DNA of 64,000 bases from Micromonospora sp. WMMD1120 (GTDB lineage Bacteria; Actinomycetota; Actinomycetes; Mycobacteriales; Micromonosporaceae), in the NCBI RefSeq assembly GCF_029626235.1, contig NZ_JARUBO010000005.1:962501-1026500 (forward strand), written 5' to 3'. How positions within the stretch are numbered: the first letter of the stretch is position 1; each line of letters opens with the position of its first letter. Positions 1-8,472 of the stretch are shown in pieces. The translations under genes were made by a program, and so were the position numbers. The notes under the pieces were generated by a model that saw only the letters and a program-made list of their open reading frames with translations, did no database searches and was not told where the DNA came from.

Positions 1-341
1 GTCTCGGCCGAGCGCAACCCGCTGGAGGTGTGCGACTCGGCCTCGGCGAGCTGCCAGTCGGTGATCTCCTCGGTCGGCGCCTGGATCGGCTGGCGCTGCC
101 GCTTACGGTAGGAGTTGATGTAGGTGTTGGTCAGGATCCGGTAGAGCCAGGCCTTCAGGTTCGTGCCCTGCTCGAACTGGTGGAAGGCCGCATAGGCCTT
201 CAGGTAGGTCTCCTGGACCAGGTCCTCGGCATCCGCCGGGTTACGCGTCATCCGCAGCCCAGCAGCGTAGAGCTGATCGACGAATGGCATCGCGTCCCGT
301 TCGAACCGGGCCCTGCGCTCGTCCGTCTTCTCGGTGGTCAA
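1..341 (-). CDS. sigR: ECF sigma factor, SigR/SigH type (partial, 3' end outside the window)
   Basis: This is the N-terminal 113 codons of an extracytoplasmic-function sigma factor; the gene runs off the left edge. Visible are region 2.1-2.2 ([13 protein letters not shown]), region 2.3-2.4 with the aromatic-rich core-binding and -10 recognition segment ([19 protein letters not shown]) and the start of the linker ([10 protein letters not shown]). These match the SigR/SigH family, which directs the thiol-oxidative stress regulon and is held by a redox-sensitive zinc anti-sigma factor (RsrA), normally encoded just downstream and so outside the window. I chose TTG at 341 because GAGGGG lies 8 nt upstream. 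A GTG at 347 is in frame but too close to that site. The frame stays open upstream to 548, which suggests a longer isoform (separate entry). Family call is firm; the exact start is less so. Confidence 0.9.
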   Translation of the reverse strand, partial: MTTEKTDERRARFERDAMPFVDQLYAAGLRMTRNPADAEDLVQETYLKAYAAFHQFEQGTNLKAWLYRILTNTYINSYRKRQRQPIQAPTEEITDWQLAEAESHTSSGLRSAE

Positions 342-548
342 CCGCACATCCCCTCGCGTCGGATGCTTTCCCGCCGAGGATACGCGCACGGACCTGGCCG
401 CAGATTCACTTTCGGCCGGTGTGCCAGTGCTCACCGCGCCCACCCGGCCCGGGCCTGCCGTCACGGGCCATTCCGGAGCGTCCAGCAGCCGCTTCAGCTG
501 CCGGGCGTCCCGTTCGTCCCGTTGCAGGCTTCGTGTCTCGGTTGGCAC
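342..548 (-). other. In-frame upstream extension of sigR (possible long isoform, sigma-R-prime-like)
   Basis: Reading the sigR frame upstream from the TTG at 341, all 69 codons are open until a GTG at 548-546; an in-frame TGA lies two codons further at 554-552. GAGGGG sits 8 nt before that GTG. The predicted peptide begins [10 protein letters not shown] and is rich in charged residues, then Ser/Ala/Gly. In Streptomyces coelicolor a longer, unstable SigR isoform is made from an upstream autoregulated promoter; that is established knowledge for that species. Its existence here is an inference from the open frame, the ribosome binding site and the promoter at 587-613. Confidence 0.55.
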
Positions 549-586
549 CGGTCACCCCCCTCGCAGAAAAGTCGTCCGGGGGTAGT

Positions 587-613
587 AACGCGAGAGGACC
601 GCTGGGGCATTCC
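587..613 (-). promoter_or_regulatory. Candidate SigR-type promoter of sigR
   Basis: On the minus strand GGAAT (613-609) is followed after 19 nt by GTT (589-587), or after 18 nt by CGTT. This is close to the SigR/SigH consensus of GGAAT and GTT about 18 nt apart. Transcription would start near 580, giving a leader of about 30 nt before the GTG at 548. The placement suggests autoregulation. Chance occurrence of such a short motif cannot be excluded. Confidence 0.5.
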
Positions 614-784
614 GGCCGATCCTCCCCCGTTCCTGGTCCCGACCCCGACGGCGGTCGGCGCTGGGACCAGGAAGGGCCTGGGAGGACTGGCGCCACGACT
701 CCGTTCGGGCCGGCGGCACCACCGGATGCAACGACCCGTCCCGGGCAGCGGAAACGGTCGCGTGGGCGTGCCGGCCCCGGAGGG

Positions 785-1399
785 TCAGTCGGCCGTCCAG
801 CCCTGGGCCGCCAGCCACTCCCGGACGGCCGCCCCGGTGCCGGTCGGATCTCTGCGCAGGTCGTGCGTCTCACCCGGACGCGACACCACCCGCACGGTCG
901 GCCCCGGCTCCGGGGTGCCGAACGGGTCCCGGTCGCCGTTGACCACGAGCGTGGGCAGGCCGGTGTCCAGTTCGGCGGCGCGCGAGCGCTCCGGCCGCCC
1001 GGGTGGGTGCAGCGGGAAGGCCAACGCCACCACCCCGGCCGCGCCCACCGTGCGGGCCGTCCGGCAGGCAACCCGCGCGCCACTCGAGCGACCGCCGACG
1101 ACAGTCGTGGGCACGTCTGTGTGCCGCGCCCGCAGCACGGCGAGCACCGCCGCCCAGGACTCGTCGAGGTGACCCGCCGGTGCCGGCGCGCGCCGACCGG
1201 CGACCCGGTAGGGCTGGGTCACCCGGACCACCACCAGACCGGCCGCGACCGCGGCGTCGCGTACCGCGAGCAGGTCGGGGGCGTCCACGCTGCCGCCCGC
1301 ACCGTGCCCGAGGACGAGCAGCGCGGTGGCCGGGCGGCCCGGCAGGTCGGTGTCGATCCGCGCGGGCCCGCGCGGGGTGTCGATCTCGTCGGCTGGCAC
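785..1399 (-). CDS. Alpha/beta hydrolase, dienelactone hydrolase/KANL3-Tex30 type
   Basis: A protein of 204 residues with the small alpha/beta-hydrolase fold. The first strand ends in LVLGHGAGG (oxyanion loop). The nucleophile elbow is GGRSSG (GxSxG), the acid is probably the Asp in VNGDRDPFG, and the histidine is in GETHDL near the C-terminus. These form a plausible Ser-Asp-His triad. The substrate is unknown; this subfamily is usually annotated only as a predicted hydrolase. I chose the GTG at 1399 because it directly precedes the conserved part; the upstream reading frame overlaps the WhiB-family gene. It lies about 50 nt downstream of that gene on the same strand and may be co-transcribed with it. 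Confidence 0.75.
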   Translation of the reverse strand: MPADEIDTPRGPARIDTDLPGRPATALLVLGHGAGGSVDAPDLLAVRDAAVAAGLVVVRVTQPYRVAGRRAPAPAGHLDESWAAVLAVLRARHTDVPTTVVGGRSSGARVACRTARTVGAAGVVALAFPLHPPGRPERSRAAELDTGLPTLVVNGDRDPFGTPEPGPTVRVVSRPGETHDLRRDPTGTGAAVREWLAAQGWTAD

Positions 1400-1449
1400 C
1401 GACCCATTCTGCGCCGCCGGAAGGGTGCCGGGCGCGGACCCGCCGCCGG

Positions 1450-1842
1450 TCAGCTCAGCGGAACCAGGGCGAGCAGTCGGTCGCGGACCGGCGGGCCGGC
1501 GTCGTCGACGGCGTCCGGGTCCGGATCGACCTCGCCGCGCCACGCCACGAGCATCGCCCGGCGTTCGCGCGGCGTGGTGCCGCCCCACACGCCGTGACAG
1601 TCGCCGACGTCGAGCGCCCAGGCCAGGCAGGACCCCTGCACGTCACAACTGCGGCACAGCGCGACGGCGGCGTCCGCCGGCTCGTTCGGCGCGGGAAAGA
1701 ACGTCTCCGGATCGACGCTCTGACAGGTGCCTCTGGTGCGCCACGCGTCGTCCTGGCGCCGTTCCCGCAAGGCCCGCAGCAGTCGCGGATCCCGCCGCGC
1801 CGCCGCCACCTCGTGCGGGCGCGGCATACGTGCCCGTGTCAT
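1450..1842 (-). CDS. WhiB-family iron-sulfur transcriptional regulator
   Basis: A protein of 130 residues with a WhiB domain: a first Cys in CQSVDP, then CRSCDVQGSC (CX2CX5C), giving the four ligands of a [4Fe-4S] cluster, followed by the beta-turn GVWGGTTPRERR. Members bind region 4 of the primary sigma factor and act as redox- or NO-sensitive regulators. It has an N-terminal arm of about 40 residues and an acidic tail absent from the short WhiB1/WblE type, so I assign no subfamily. The start at 1842 is supported by GGGAGG 7 nt upstream; a longer frame upstream lacks a comparable site. It lies between the SRAP gene and the hydrolase gene, all on the minus strand. Confidence 0.87.
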   Translation of the reverse strand: MTRARMPRPHEVAAARRDPRLLRALRERRQDDAWRTRGTCQSVDPETFFPAPNEPADAAVALCRSCDVQGSCLAWALDVGDCHGVWGGTTPRERRAMLVAWRGEVDPDPDAVDDAGPPVRDRLLALVPLS

Positions 1843-1923
1843 CCACCCACCTCCCCCGTGGGACCGGCAAGATCCGTGAATGCCGTCCGCCCCGTGCGAA
1901 TCGACAGCCACTACCGGCGCTGT

Positions 1924-1953
1924 GTTCTATCGCACTTCACGACATCGGGACAA
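1924..1953 (-). promoter_or_regulatory. Candidate promoter of the WhiB-family gene
   Basis: On the minus strand TTGTCC (1953-1948) and TAGAAC (1929-1924) are separated by 18 nt, a fair match to a housekeeping promoter, about 80 nt upstream of the chosen start at 1842. It lies in the 195-nt gap between this gene and the SRAP gene. Confidence 0.35.
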
Positions 1954-2037
1954 GGGTCTGCCAGGAACACGACCGAACGGTCGGGCGACGAATCGCGCGG
2001 AACCCTCACAAATCGGCGCCTGACGATGGGGTGAACC

Positions 2038-2736
2038 TCAGAACAGGGTCACTTCCTGCGGCGCCACCGCCACCCGGGCGGTCAGCTCCGGCCCGTCGTT
2101 GCGAACGTCGCCCACCGCGGCACCCACCGGGCGGATCTCCAACCCGGCCAACTGCTCCGCCGACGCCGGCGTCAGCAGCCGTTCCGGCTCGTCGGTCGGC
2201 GCCAACCACGACGACCACCCCTCGGCCGGCAGCAGCACCGGCATCCGGTCGTGCACCTCGCTCAGCTCGCCGCGCGCCGCCGTGGTCAGCACGCTGAAGG
2301 TGAGTCGGCTGTCGACGCCGGACTTCCAGACCGACCAGATGCCGGCCAGGGCGAGCACCGAGCCGTCGCGCGGGGTCATGAAGTACGCCTGCCGACCCCC
2401 GTCCGGCCGGCGAACCCACTCGTACCAGCCGTCGGCCGGCACCAGGCAGCGGCGGTGGGCGAACGACGACGCGTACGCCCGGCTGGTGGCCACGGTCTCC
2501 GCCCGCGCGTTGATCATGCGGGCGGCGCCGGCGGCCGACCGCGACCAGTGCGGCAGCAGGCCCCACCGACCCACGGCGAGGCTGCGGTGCCCCTCCGGGG
2601 TGAGCCGCACCAGAGGCACCGGGTCGGTCGGCGCGACGTTGTGGTCCGGCCGGACCGCGCCGTCGGTGTCGTCGGACGACTCGAACAGCGCGCTCAGCTC
2701 GCCGGAGCTTCGGGTCGTCGCGTACCTGCCGCACAT
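2038..2736 (-). CDS. SRAP domain protein (HMCES/YedK family), abasic-site DNA-protein crosslinker
   Basis: A protein of 232 residues of the SOS-response-associated peptidase family. These proteins shield abasic sites in single-stranded DNA by forming a thiazolidine link through the N-terminal cysteine after removal of Met1. The sequence starts MCGRY, so Cys2 is present. The other conserved residues are visible: Asn76 in MINAR, Glu106 in GWYEW and His162 in VHDRMP. Length matches the bacterial family (about 220-250). The start at the ATG of MCGRY is fixed by the mechanism; longer upstream frames are not real. It is divergent from aroA with about 100 nt between them. Confidence 0.93.
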   Translation of the reverse strand: MCGRYATTRSSGELSALFESSDDTDGAVRPDHNVAPTDPVPLVRLTPEGHRSLAVGRWGLLPHWSRSAAGAARMINARAETVATSRAYASSFAHRRCLVPADGWYEWVRRPDGGRQAYFMTPRDGSVLALAGIWSVWKSGVDSRLTFSVLTTAARGELSEVHDRMPVLLPAEGWSSWLAPTDEPERLLTPASAEQLAGLEIRPVGAAVGDVRNDGPELTARVAVAPQEVTLF

Positions 2737-2838
2737 GGGGCACACGCTAACGCGTCGGAGGCCCCGTCGGCTGTCCCGCCAACCGGGAGTACGAACGCCG
2801 GGCTCCACCGCCCACCCCCGGCACGGCAGAATGTAACC

Positions 2839-4140
2839 GTGGGGAACCTGACCGCGACCCGGCCGCCACAGCCGTGGACCGCACCGACCGCATCCGACCC
2901 GGTGGCGGCGACGCTGCGCCTGCCCGGTTCCAAATCGATGACCAACCGCGCCCTGGTGCTCAGCGCGCTGGCCGCCGGCCCGTCGACGCTGGCCCGGCCA
3001 CTGCGCGCCCGCGACACCGAGCTGATGGCCGCCGGCCTGCGGGCGATGGGCGCGCACGTGTCGATCAGTGACGACGAGCGTTGGCTGATCCGGCCGCACC
3101 CGCTGGTCGGGCCCGCGCACGTCGACGTGGGGCTGGCCGGCACCGTGATGCGGTTCGTGCCGCCGGTGGCGGGCCTGGCCGACGGGCAGGTCACCTTCGA
3201 CGGCGACCCCTACGCGCGCACCCGGCCGCTCGGCCCGCTCGTCGAGGCGCTGCGCTCACTGGGTGTCCGGATCGACATCACCGGCACGGGCAGCCTCCCG
3301 CTGACCGTGCTCGGCACCGGCCGGGTCAGCGGGGGCGAGGTGGTGATCGACGCGTCCGCCTCCAGCCAGCTCGTCTCCGGGCTGCTGCTGGCCGCCCCGC
3401 GCTTCGACCGGGGCGTCGTGGTGCGCCACGTCGGCCCGCCGGTGCCGTCCGCGCCGCACCTCCGGATGACGGTGCAGATGCTGCGGGCCGCCGGCGCGGC
3501 GGTCGACGACAGCACCCCCGACGTCTGGACCGTCGAGCCCGGCCCGCTCGCCGGGCGCGGCTGGGAGATCGAGCCGGACCTCTCCGGCGCCGTCCCGTTC
3601 TTCGCCGCCGCCCTGGTCACCGGCGGTGAGGTGACGTTGCAGGGTTGGCCGCGCAGCAGCGGTCAGCCGGTCGAGCAGCTCCGCTCGCTGCTCCAGCGGA
3701 TGGGCGGCGAGGTCACGCTCTCCACCGACGGGCTCACCGTCCGGGGCACCGGCGTGGTGCACGGTCTGACCGCCGACCTGTCCGACGTCGGCGAGCTGAC
3801 CCTCGTGCTGACCGCGCTGGCCATGCTCGCCGACTCGCCCTCGGTGTTCACCGGCGTCGGGCACATCCGTGGCCACGAGACCGACCGGCTCGCCGCCCTC
3901 GCCCGCGAGTTCGGCGGGCTCGGGGCGGACATCACCGAGACACCGGACGGGTTGGAGATCCGGCCTCGGCCGCTGCGCGGCGGGCTCTTCCGCACCTACC
4001 ACGACCACCGGATGGCGCACGCCGCCGCGGTGGCCGGGCTCGCCGTACCGGGCATCGAGGTGGACGACGTGGGGTGTACCTCCAAGACGATGCCCGAGTT
4101 CCCGGCACTATGGTCAGCGATGGTGACCGGAAAGAGCTGA
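2839..4140 (+). CDS. aroA: 3-phosphoshikimate 1-carboxyvinyltransferase (EPSP synthase)
   Basis: A protein of 433 residues catalysing transfer of the enolpyruvyl group of PEP to shikimate-3-phosphate in the chorismate pathway. Diagnostic segments are LPGSKSMTNRAL near residue 30, the GLAGTVMRF loop (counterpart of the GNSGT motif), the SSQLVSGLL segment and YHDHRMAHA in the C-terminal half. The family ending GCTSKTMPEF is intact. Start is GTG at 2839 because homology begins just after it; the ribosome binding site is weak. The stop is followed within 15 nt by rsgA, so the two probably form an operon. Confidence 0.95.
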   Translation: MGNLTATRPPQPWTAPTASDPVAATLRLPGSKSMTNRALVLSALAAGPSTLARPLRARDTELMAAGLRAMGAHVSISDDERWLIRPHPLVGPAHVDVGLAGTVMRFVPPVAGLADGQVTFDGDPYARTRPLGPLVEALRSLGVRIDITGTGSLPLTVLGTGRVSGGEVVIDASASSQLVSGLLLAAPRFDRGVVVRHVGPPVPSAPHLRMTVQMLRAAGAAVDDSTPDVWTVEPGPLAGRGWEIEPDLSGAVPFFAAALVTGGEVTLQGWPRSSGQPVEQLRSLLQRMGGEVTLSTDGLTVRGTGVVHGLTADLSDVGELTLVLTALAMLADSPSVFTGVGHIRGHETDRLAALAREFGGLGADITETPDGLEIRPRPLRGGLFRTYHDHRMAHAAAVAGLAVPGIEVDDVGCTSKTMPEFPALWSAMVTGKS

Positions 4141-4154
4141 CGCGAGGAGGGGCC

Positions 4155-5267
4155 CTGGCGAGGAAACCGCGGGAGTACGACGAGGACGACGTACGGGTCC
4201 GGCCCGGGAAGTCGTCGCGTCCGCGTACCCGCACCCGCCCGCGGCACGCCGACGCGGTGGACGGGTTTGTCATCGCCGTCGACCGGGGTCGCTACACCTG
4301 CGTGCTGTCCGGGGCCGAGCGCGGCGTGGTCGGCGCCGAGCTGCCCACCGTCACCGCGATGCGGGCCCGCGAGCTGGGCCGCAAGTCGGTGGTGGTCGGT
4401 GACCGGGTCAGCCTGGTCGGCGACACGTCCGGCGCGGAGGGGGCGCTCGCCCGGATCGTCCGGATCGCCGAGCGCCGCTCGGTGCTGCGCCGCACCGCCG
4501 ACGACGACGAGACCACCGCCGAGGGTCGGCTGGAGCGGGTGGTGGTGGCCAACGCCGACCAGTTGGTGATCGTCAGCGCGCTGGCCGATCCGCCGCCGCG
4601 CACCGGGTTCATCGACCGTTGCCTGGTGGCCGCGTACGACGCGGACGTCGAGCCGCTGCTCTGCCTCACCAAGGCCGACCTGGCCGGGCCGGAGGAGGTG
4701 CTGGGCTACTACACCGAGCTGGAGCTGCCGTACGTGCTCAACCGCCCCGACTCCGACCTCGACGCGCTCCGCGCGCTGTTGAGCGGCAAGGTCTCGGTGT
4801 TGGTCGGGCACTCCGGGGTGGGTAAGTCGACACTGGTCAACCGCCTGGTTCCGGACGCGGCCCGCGCGGTCGGCGTGGTCAGCGCGATCGGCCGGGGTCG
4901 ACACACCTCCACCAGCGCCGTGGCGCTGCGCCTGCCCCCGGTGCCCGGCGTCGACACCGACCCGGGATGGATCATCGACACCCCCGGGATCCGCAGTTTC
5001 GGGCTCGCGCACGTGTCGGCCGACAGCCTGCTGCACGGCTTCCCCGACCTGGTGGAGGGCACCGTCGACTGCCCGCCGAACTGTCCGCACACCGCCGACG
5101 AGGCGGAGTGCGGGCTGGACGCCTGGGTCGCCGCCGGCAAGGCCGATCCGCGCCGGCTGGCCTCGTACCGCCGGTTGCTCGCCTCCCGGGCCGGCGAGGG
5201 CGACGCGCGCGGCGAGGGCGACCAGCGCGGGCCCGGCGAGGGTGACCGGCGCGGGCCCGACGAGTGA
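4155..5267 (+). CDS. rsgA: Ribosome small-subunit-dependent GTPase RsgA
   Basis: A protein of about 370 residues that assists late 30S ribosome maturation. An OB-fold (about residues 35-100, with VVGDRVSLVGD) is followed by a circularly permuted GTPase domain: G4 TKAD near 172, then G1 GHSGVGKST near 220, then G3 DTPG near 274. A zinc knuckle with CPPNCPH and a final Cys follows near 305-318. The start is uncertain. CTG at 4155 has AGGAGG 4 nt upstream and begins the basic LARKPREYDEDD segment. An ATG at 4110 inside aroA and a GTG at 4257 are also in frame. The last 25 residues are a low-complexity GEGD/RGP repeat unlike the rest. Confidence 0.9.
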   Translation: MARKPREYDEDDVRVRPGKSSRPRTRTRPRHADAVDGFVIAVDRGRYTCVLSGAERGVVGAELPTVTAMRARELGRKSVVVGDRVSLVGDTSGAEGALARIVRIAERRSVLRRTADDDETTAEGRLERVVVANADQLVIVSALADPPPRTGFIDRCLVAAYDADVEPLLCLTKADLAGPEEVLGYYTELELPYVLNRPDSDLDALRALLSGKVSVLVGHSGVGKSTLVNRLVPDAARAVGVVSAIGRGRHTSTSAVALRLPPVPGVDTDPGWIIDTPGIRSFGLAHVSADSLLHGFPDLVEGTVDCPPNCPHTADEAECGLDAWVAAGKADPRRLASYRRLLASRAGEGDARGEGDQRGPGEGDRRGPDE

Positions 5268-5295
5268 GCCGACCGGCGTCGGCTAGGTTGCCGGC

Positions 5296-6114
5296 ATGAC
5301 CGGGTACGCCGACGACCTCGCCCTCGCCCACCTGCTCGCCGACCGGGCCGACGCCATCGCCAACGCGCGGTTCCGCGCGCTCGACCTGCGCGTCGAGGCG
5401 AAGCCCGACCTCACCCCGGTGTCCGATGCGGACACCGCGGTGGAGCGGGAGATCCGCGCCCTGCTGACCGAGCACCGGCCGGCGGACGGGGTCCTCGGCG
5501 AGGAGTACGGCGCGCGGCCGTCGACCGACCCGGACGGCCGGCGGTGGATCATCGATCCGATCGACGGCACCAAGAACTTCGTCCGTGGCGTGCCGGTCTG
5601 GGCCACCCTGATCGCGCTCTACGACGGCGACCGGCCGGCGGTCGGCGTGGTGTCCGCACCGGCGCTGGGCCGGCGGTGGTGGGCCAGCGCGGGCGCGGGG
5701 GCGTACGCCGGTTCGGGCCCCGCCGACGGCGAGCGGATCGGCGTCTCCGCGGTAGGCCGGGTGGCGGACGCCAGCGTCTGCTACTCCTCGCTGACCGGGT
5801 GGGAACGCGCCGGGCGGCTCGACGCGATGCTGAACCTGCTGCGCGACGGGTGGCGCAGCCGGGCGTACGGCGACTTCTACGGTTACATGCTGCTGGCCGA
5901 GGGCGCACTGGACGTGATGGTGGAGCCGGAGTTGTCGCTCTGGGACGTGGCCGCGCTGGTGCCCGTCATCATCGAGGCGGGTGGCACGGTCACGGATCTG
6001 GACGGTGCGCCGGCGCCGACCGGCGATCCGGGTACCGACAGCAGCGTGGTGGCCACCAACGGTGCCCTGCACGACGACATCCTCGCCCGCCTCAACTCGC
6101 CAGCCGCGCGCTGA
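5296..6114 (+). CDS. hisN: Histidinol-phosphatase, inositol-monophosphatase fold
   Basis: A protein of 272 residues of the Mg2+-dependent IMPase superfamily. Metal-binding motifs are GEE (68-70), WIIDPIDGTKNF (about 84-95) and LWDVAAL near 215. The fold, length and actinobacterial context fit HisN, which dephosphorylates L-histidinol phosphate. An inositol or other sugar phosphatase cannot be excluded from sequence alone. The ATG at 5296 follows the rsgA stop by 28 nt, so it may belong to the aroA-rsgA transcription unit. Confidence 0.82.
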   Translation: MTGYADDLALAHLLADRADAIANARFRALDLRVEAKPDLTPVSDADTAVEREIRALLTEHRPADGVLGEEYGARPSTDPDGRRWIIDPIDGTKNFVRGVPVWATLIALYDGDRPAVGVVSAPALGRRWWASAGAGAYAGSGPADGERIGVSAVGRVADASVCYSSLTGWERAGRLDAMLNLLRDGWRSRAYGDFYGYMLLAEGALDVMVEPELSLWDVAALVPVIIEAGGTVTDLDGAPAPTGDPGTDSSVVATNGALHDDILARLNSPAAR

Positions 6115-6140
6115 CCCTCGGCAACCTCTATCCTCGCCAG

Positions 6141-7028
6141 GTGGTCTCCTCCGGCTGGTGCTTCCTCGCGGCGATGATCGTCGCGTACGGCTTCGCCAAC
6201 CTCCTCCAGTCGGTGGCCGCCGCCCGCACCACTGTGCACCACACCTTCGACCCGGGCCTGCTGCTGCGTCTCGCCGGGCACCGGACGTACCTGGTCGGCC
6301 TCGGCTGCCAGATCGGCGGCTTCGTGCTCGCGTTCCTGGCCCGGCGGGACCTGCCGCTGTTCCTCGTGCAGGCGAGCGTGGCCGCCGGGCTGGGAGTGAC
6401 CGCCATCCTCGGCGTGCTGGTGCTCAAGTGGCGACTCCCGGCGGCGGAGGTCGTGCTGCTGGGCCTGCTCTTCGCGGGCATCACCGCGCTGGTGCTGTCC
6501 GCCCGGCCGGCACCGTCCCGGCAGCTCGGCACCGCCGGCGCGATCGCTCTGCTGGTGGCGCTCGGCGGCATCGCGGCGCTCGGCTTCTTCGCCGTCCGAC
6601 TGCACGGCGCGCCCGGGTCGGTGGCCCTCGGCTCGCTGGCCGGTCTGGCGTTCAGCTCGGCCGCTGTCGCCGCGCGACCACTGGCGTCCGCGCCGTCCGC
6701 CGAGGCGTTCCTCGCCGACCCACTGTTCTTCCTGCTGATCGCCCATTCGGTCGTCGGGCAACTGCTGCTCGGCCTGGCCATGCAACGCGGCTCGACGACG
6801 GCCGCGGTCGCCGCGATGGACGCCGCCGGCGCGGTGCCCGCCGCGATCGTCGGTCTGCTTCTGCTCAACGACAAGATCTGGCCGGGGCGGGAGTGGCTGG
6901 CCGCGGCCGGTTTCCTGGTCACCCTGGCCGCCGTGATCGGGCTTACCCGGTACGCCGAACCGCAGCAGCAGCGCGCGGTGGCGCACCGTCGGGACCGCAC
7001 GATGGTCGGTGCGGGCCGACCCGGCTGA
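6141..7028 (+). CDS. Multi-pass membrane protein, DMT/EamA-like
   Basis: A very hydrophobic protein of about 295 residues with roughly nine or ten predicted membrane helices and a short basic tail. The even spacing of helices and small-residue-rich segments resemble drug/metabolite-transporter superfamily proteins, but I recognise no diagnostic motif. The start is GTG at 6141, 26 nt after hisN, with a weak ribosome binding site. It may be transcribed with hisN. The function is not known. Confidence 0.7.
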   Translation: MVSSGWCFLAAMIVAYGFANLLQSVAAARTTVHHTFDPGLLLRLAGHRTYLVGLGCQIGGFVLAFLARRDLPLFLVQASVAAGLGVTAILGVLVLKWRLPAAEVVLLGLLFAGITALVLSARPAPSRQLGTAGAIALLVALGGIAALGFFAVRLHGAPGSVALGSLAGLAFSSAAVAARPLASAPSAEAFLADPLFFLLIAHSVVGQLLLGLAMQRGSTTAAVAAMDAAGAVPAAIVGLLLLNDKIWPGREWLAAAGFLVTLAAVIGLTRYAEPQQQRAVAHRRDRTMVGAGRPG

Positions 7029-7048
7029 GTCGGACCCGCCCCGCTCCG

Positions 7049-8248
7049 TCAGGCCTCGACCGGCTTGCGGCGGCTCACCACCCGCTCGTAGAGACGCTCC
7101 AACGCGCCTGCGGTGCGTTCCCAGGTGTAGCTGCTGCGCACCCGGTCCACGGCGGCGTGCCCGTACGCGAACCGGCCGGCGTTGTCGGCGAGCAACCGGC
7201 GCAGCGAGATGCCGAGCGCCCGGACGTCACCGGGAGGCACCAGGCGGCCGGTGACCTCGTCGACGACGGCGTCGGCCAGGCCGCCCATCGCGTAGCCGAT
7301 CACCGGCACGCCGCACGCCATGGCCTCCAGCGAGACCCGCCCCGCCGAGGAGTAGTGCGGTGTGCAGGCCACCACGTCCGCCGACCGGTACCAGGTGGCC
7401 ATCTGGTCGTGGGGCACCGCGCCGACGAGCCGTACCTGGTCGGCGACGCCCACCTGCTCGGCGAGCTGGCGCAGCCGTCGGGCCTCGGCATGGTTGGCGA
7501 GTTGGCTGGTCGGCGGCCCACCGGCGATCACCAGTTCGGCGTCGCCGACCAGTCGCATCGCCCGGATCAGGTCCTCCTGCCCGTGCCCGGCGGCGAGCGA
7601 GCCCACCGACAGGATGCGGGACCGTTGCTCGCGGGGTGCCGCCTCGCCGTCGGGGTGGAACTGCGCGGTGTCCACCCCCGCCGGCACCAGCGCGACTGAG
7701 CTGCGCTGCAGGCCCATCCGGGTCAGCTCGTCGACCTCGTCGTTCGACTGGGCGACGGCGATGTCCACCGCCCGGGTCAGGGCCCGCTCCAGCGTGATCC
7801 GTGCCCCCGGACCGTCGTAGTGGCCGCCGAGGTGGCGCAGTTGCTCGACGCCGAGCGAGTGGAACGTCTGCACCACCGGGATGTCGGTCTCCCGTACGGC
7901 GTGCGCGGCGGCCAGGCCACCCAGCCAGTAGTGCCCGTGCACCACCTCGGGCCGCCAGGCGCCCGACCACTCGTCGGCGAGCCAGCGGCCCACCTCGGTC
8001 ACGAACGGGATCAGCTCCGCGGTGGGCAGGACCGTGGGTGGGCCGGCGGGCACCCGGTGCACCTGGTAACCGTCGACGGTTGCGGTGGCCGGCAGCTCCG
8101 GATCGTCCCGGCGCTCGTAGAGCCGTACGTCGTGGCCTCGTTCGGCCAGCTCGGCGGCGACCCGCGCGATGTGCTGTCGGGTGCCGACCGGTGGTCCGTC
8201 AGCGTGGCGGTACGAACTGGCGTGCGCGCAGACGAGGCCGACGCGCAT
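7049..8248 (-). CDS. Glycosyltransferase family 4 (MshA-like architecture)
   Basis: A protein of 399 residues with two Rossmann-like halves (GT-B). The N-terminal half has the GT4 pattern of an early loop with GTRQHIARVAAEL and the conserved HGHYW segment. The C-terminal half has LSVGSLAAGHGQEDLIRA, then ADVVACTPHYSSAGRVSLEAMACGVPVIG, the donor-binding motif whose glutamate binds the nucleotide sugar. It resembles mycothiol glycosyltransferase MshA and its paralogs, but the acceptor cannot be told. The start has GGGAGGT 6 nt upstream. It is convergent with the membrane-protein gene and divergent from the SDR. Confidence 0.85.
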   Translation of the reverse strand: MRVGLVCAHASSYRHADGPPVGTRQHIARVAAELAERGHDVRLYERRDDPELPATATVDGYQVHRVPAGPPTVLPTAELIPFVTEVGRWLADEWSGAWRPEVVHGHYWLGGLAAAHAVRETDIPVVQTFHSLGVEQLRHLGGHYDGPGARITLERALTRAVDIAVAQSNDEVDELTRMGLQRSSVALVPAGVDTAQFHPDGEAAPREQRSRILSVGSLAAGHGQEDLIRAMRLVGDAELVIAGGPPTSQLANHAEARRLRQLAEQVGVADQVRLVGAVPHDQMATWYRSADVVACTPHYSSAGRVSLEAMACGVPVIGYAMGGLADAVVDEVTGRLVPPGDVRALGISLRRLLADNAGRFAYGHAAVDRVRSSYTWERTAGALERLYERVVSRRKPVEA

Positions 8249-8472
8249 GGGTCACCTCCCTGCGATCTTTGCTCGGTGGTGGTCCTCCCGGTCAGAGCGT
8301 CCCATTAACCCCACGGGCGGGAGCCGAAACCTGGCAGATCAGGAAGAGTCCCCGCGAGTGCCACCGACCCTTGCGCCACGGCAAGCACACGGGTCCCGTC
8401 GACCCGCCGTTCGACGAAGATCGACAAGCGCCAGGTGGTATGACCAGGCCCGAGCCGGGGTACCGCCCAGAA

